Origin: an uncultured Bacteroidota bacterium
GTDB taxonomy: Bacteria; Bacteroidota; Bacteroidia; Bacteroidales; CAIWKO01
Length of the DNA: 24,421 nucleotides
NCBI GenBank assembly: GCA_937934705.1
Contig: CALGYY010000125.1
Span: 1-24,421, forward strand
Direction: 5' to 3'
Below the pieces are notes generated by a model, which made no database searches, was not told where the DNA came from, and saw only the letters and a list, made by a program, of their open reading frames with translations. This document shows positions 24,129 to 24,421 of this stretch, in pieces. Position 1 is the stretch's first letter; each line of letters begins with the position of its first letter. The position numbers were made by a program, and so were the translations under genes.

Positions 24129-24276
24129 AGCAGGTAATTTTCCTGTTTTCAGGATACGGATGATTTTCCTGAAAAAACTTTCGGATGATCGCTTTTATGC
24201 CTGTGATTGCGTATTTCTCTTCAACTTCGCAACAGCACTGAGGATAAAGGTTTCTGATGATCTTTTGCTTGTCAGG

Positions 24277-24319
24277 GGTTCGGGAGTCCTCCGCTCCCGA
24301 ACCTTGTTTTTTCTTTTCC
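24277..24319 (+). terminator. Strong intrinsic terminator hairpin without an evident gene
   Basis: GGTTCGGGAG (24277-24286) pairs perfectly with CTCCCGAACC (24294-24303) around a 7-base loop, and TTGTTTTTTCTTTT follows. The T-run is on the + strand only. No convincing + strand gene precedes it, so it may end a small RNA or read-through transcript. A second copy of the T-rich sequence lies at 24362-24378. Confidence 0.65.
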
Positions 24320-24353
24320 CTTTGATTCAGGTAATATTGAGTATCAAGGTCAT

Positions 24354-24421
24354 TTAAGTCTTTGTTTTTTTCTTTTCCACTTTTGCTTGATTCACGCCCG
24401 CGCCGGCCCGCGGTTTCGACC
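24354..24421 (-). CDS. Possible C-terminal tail of a gene running off the right edge
   Basis: On the - strand, a frame open from the edge (first complete codon at 24419) reads SKPRAGAGVNQAKVEKKKTK, one more Thr and a TAA stop at 24354-24356. The Lys-rich tail is plausible for a Bacteroidota protein, but 21 residues are too few to identify it, and an alternative frame also stays open here. Confidence 0.25.
   Translation of the reverse strand, partial: SKPRAGAGVNQAKVEKKKTKT

Larger units (their letters stand above)
23841..24421. other. Long intergenic region upstream of the beta-helix gene
   Basis: About 580 bases without a convincing complete gene. It holds, from left to right, the long leader of the beta-helix gene with a small hairpin and two short start-to-stop frames, its promoter, the dyad and CCTGTTTT repeats, a segment with nothing recognisable (24176-24276), the + strand terminator hairpin, two copies of a T-rich repeat, and a GC-rich end that may begin the neighbouring gene. 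Confidence 0.6.

Noticed and set aside
24160..24357. 65-codon + strand frame beginning MIFLKKLSDD
   Set aside because: It runs through the strong terminator hairpin and T-run, with no promoter or domain.
24052..24420. About 120 codons open on the - strand from the right edge
   Set aside because: The translation is compositionally odd (CCC run, Lys/Arg-rich patches), passes through the terminator hairpin, the dyad and the promoter, and has no good start. Treated as a chance open frame.

Overview
The window looks like chromosomal DNA of a member of the Bacteroidota. Four secreted proteins end in type IX secretion system (T9SS) type A sorting domains. Families largely confined to this phylum are present: a carboxypeptidase-regulatory-like/DUF5686 outer-membrane protein and a DUF4369-DUF5106-thioredoxin protein. 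Several genes are preceded by the Bacteroidota -7 promoter motif TAnnTTTG, and Shine-Dalgarno sequences are mostly absent. The genus cannot be named from the sequence alone. No tRNA, rRNA, CRISPR array or transposase was seen.

Layout, left to right. Positions 1-3447 form an AT-rich block on the + strand: the 3' part of a GH5-like glycoside hydrolase, a seven-repeat beta-propeller-type secreted protein, and an orphan 31-codon copy of a T9SS tail directly after it. Positions 3556-6394 (- strand) hold a two-gene unit, a carboxymuconolactone-decarboxylase/AhpD-like protein followed by the DUF5686 protein. Positions 6479-12577 (+ strand) hold a tightly packed five-gene glycan operon: GT2 glycosyltransferase, WbpG-like N-acetyl sugar amidotransferase, DUF354 GT-B-like protein, AsnB-type amidotransferase and a UPF0104/LPG-synthase-type membrane protein. 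Around it lie a convergent TMTC-like GT-C/TPR membrane protein (12587-14776, -), a small PH-like orphan (14882-15445, +) and a GT4 glycosyltransferase (15454-16617, -).

Positions 16753-18132 (+) encode a periplasmic thioredoxin-like protein. Positions 18139-20846 (-) hold a PASTA-domain membrane protein followed by a T9SS secreted protein. Positions 21066-23840 (-) encode a large parallel beta-helix T9SS protein with a clear intrinsic terminator, a long untranslated leader and a near-consensus promoter overlapped by a dyad. The right edge (23841-24421) is otherwise non-coding, apart from a possible 21-residue tail of another - strand gene and a strong + strand terminator hairpin with no evident gene.

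Working model (inference): the five-gene operon and its GT4 and GT-C neighbours build and amidate a surface glycan or protein-linked glycan. The T9SS proteins on either side are exported to the cell surface, where Bacteroidota cargo is commonly anchored to lipopolysaccharide. The most unusual points are the pairing of a WbpG-type synthetase with an AsnB protein without HisH/HisF partners, the leftover T9SS tail at 3352-3447, and the repeat-rich regulatory region at 24079-24175.
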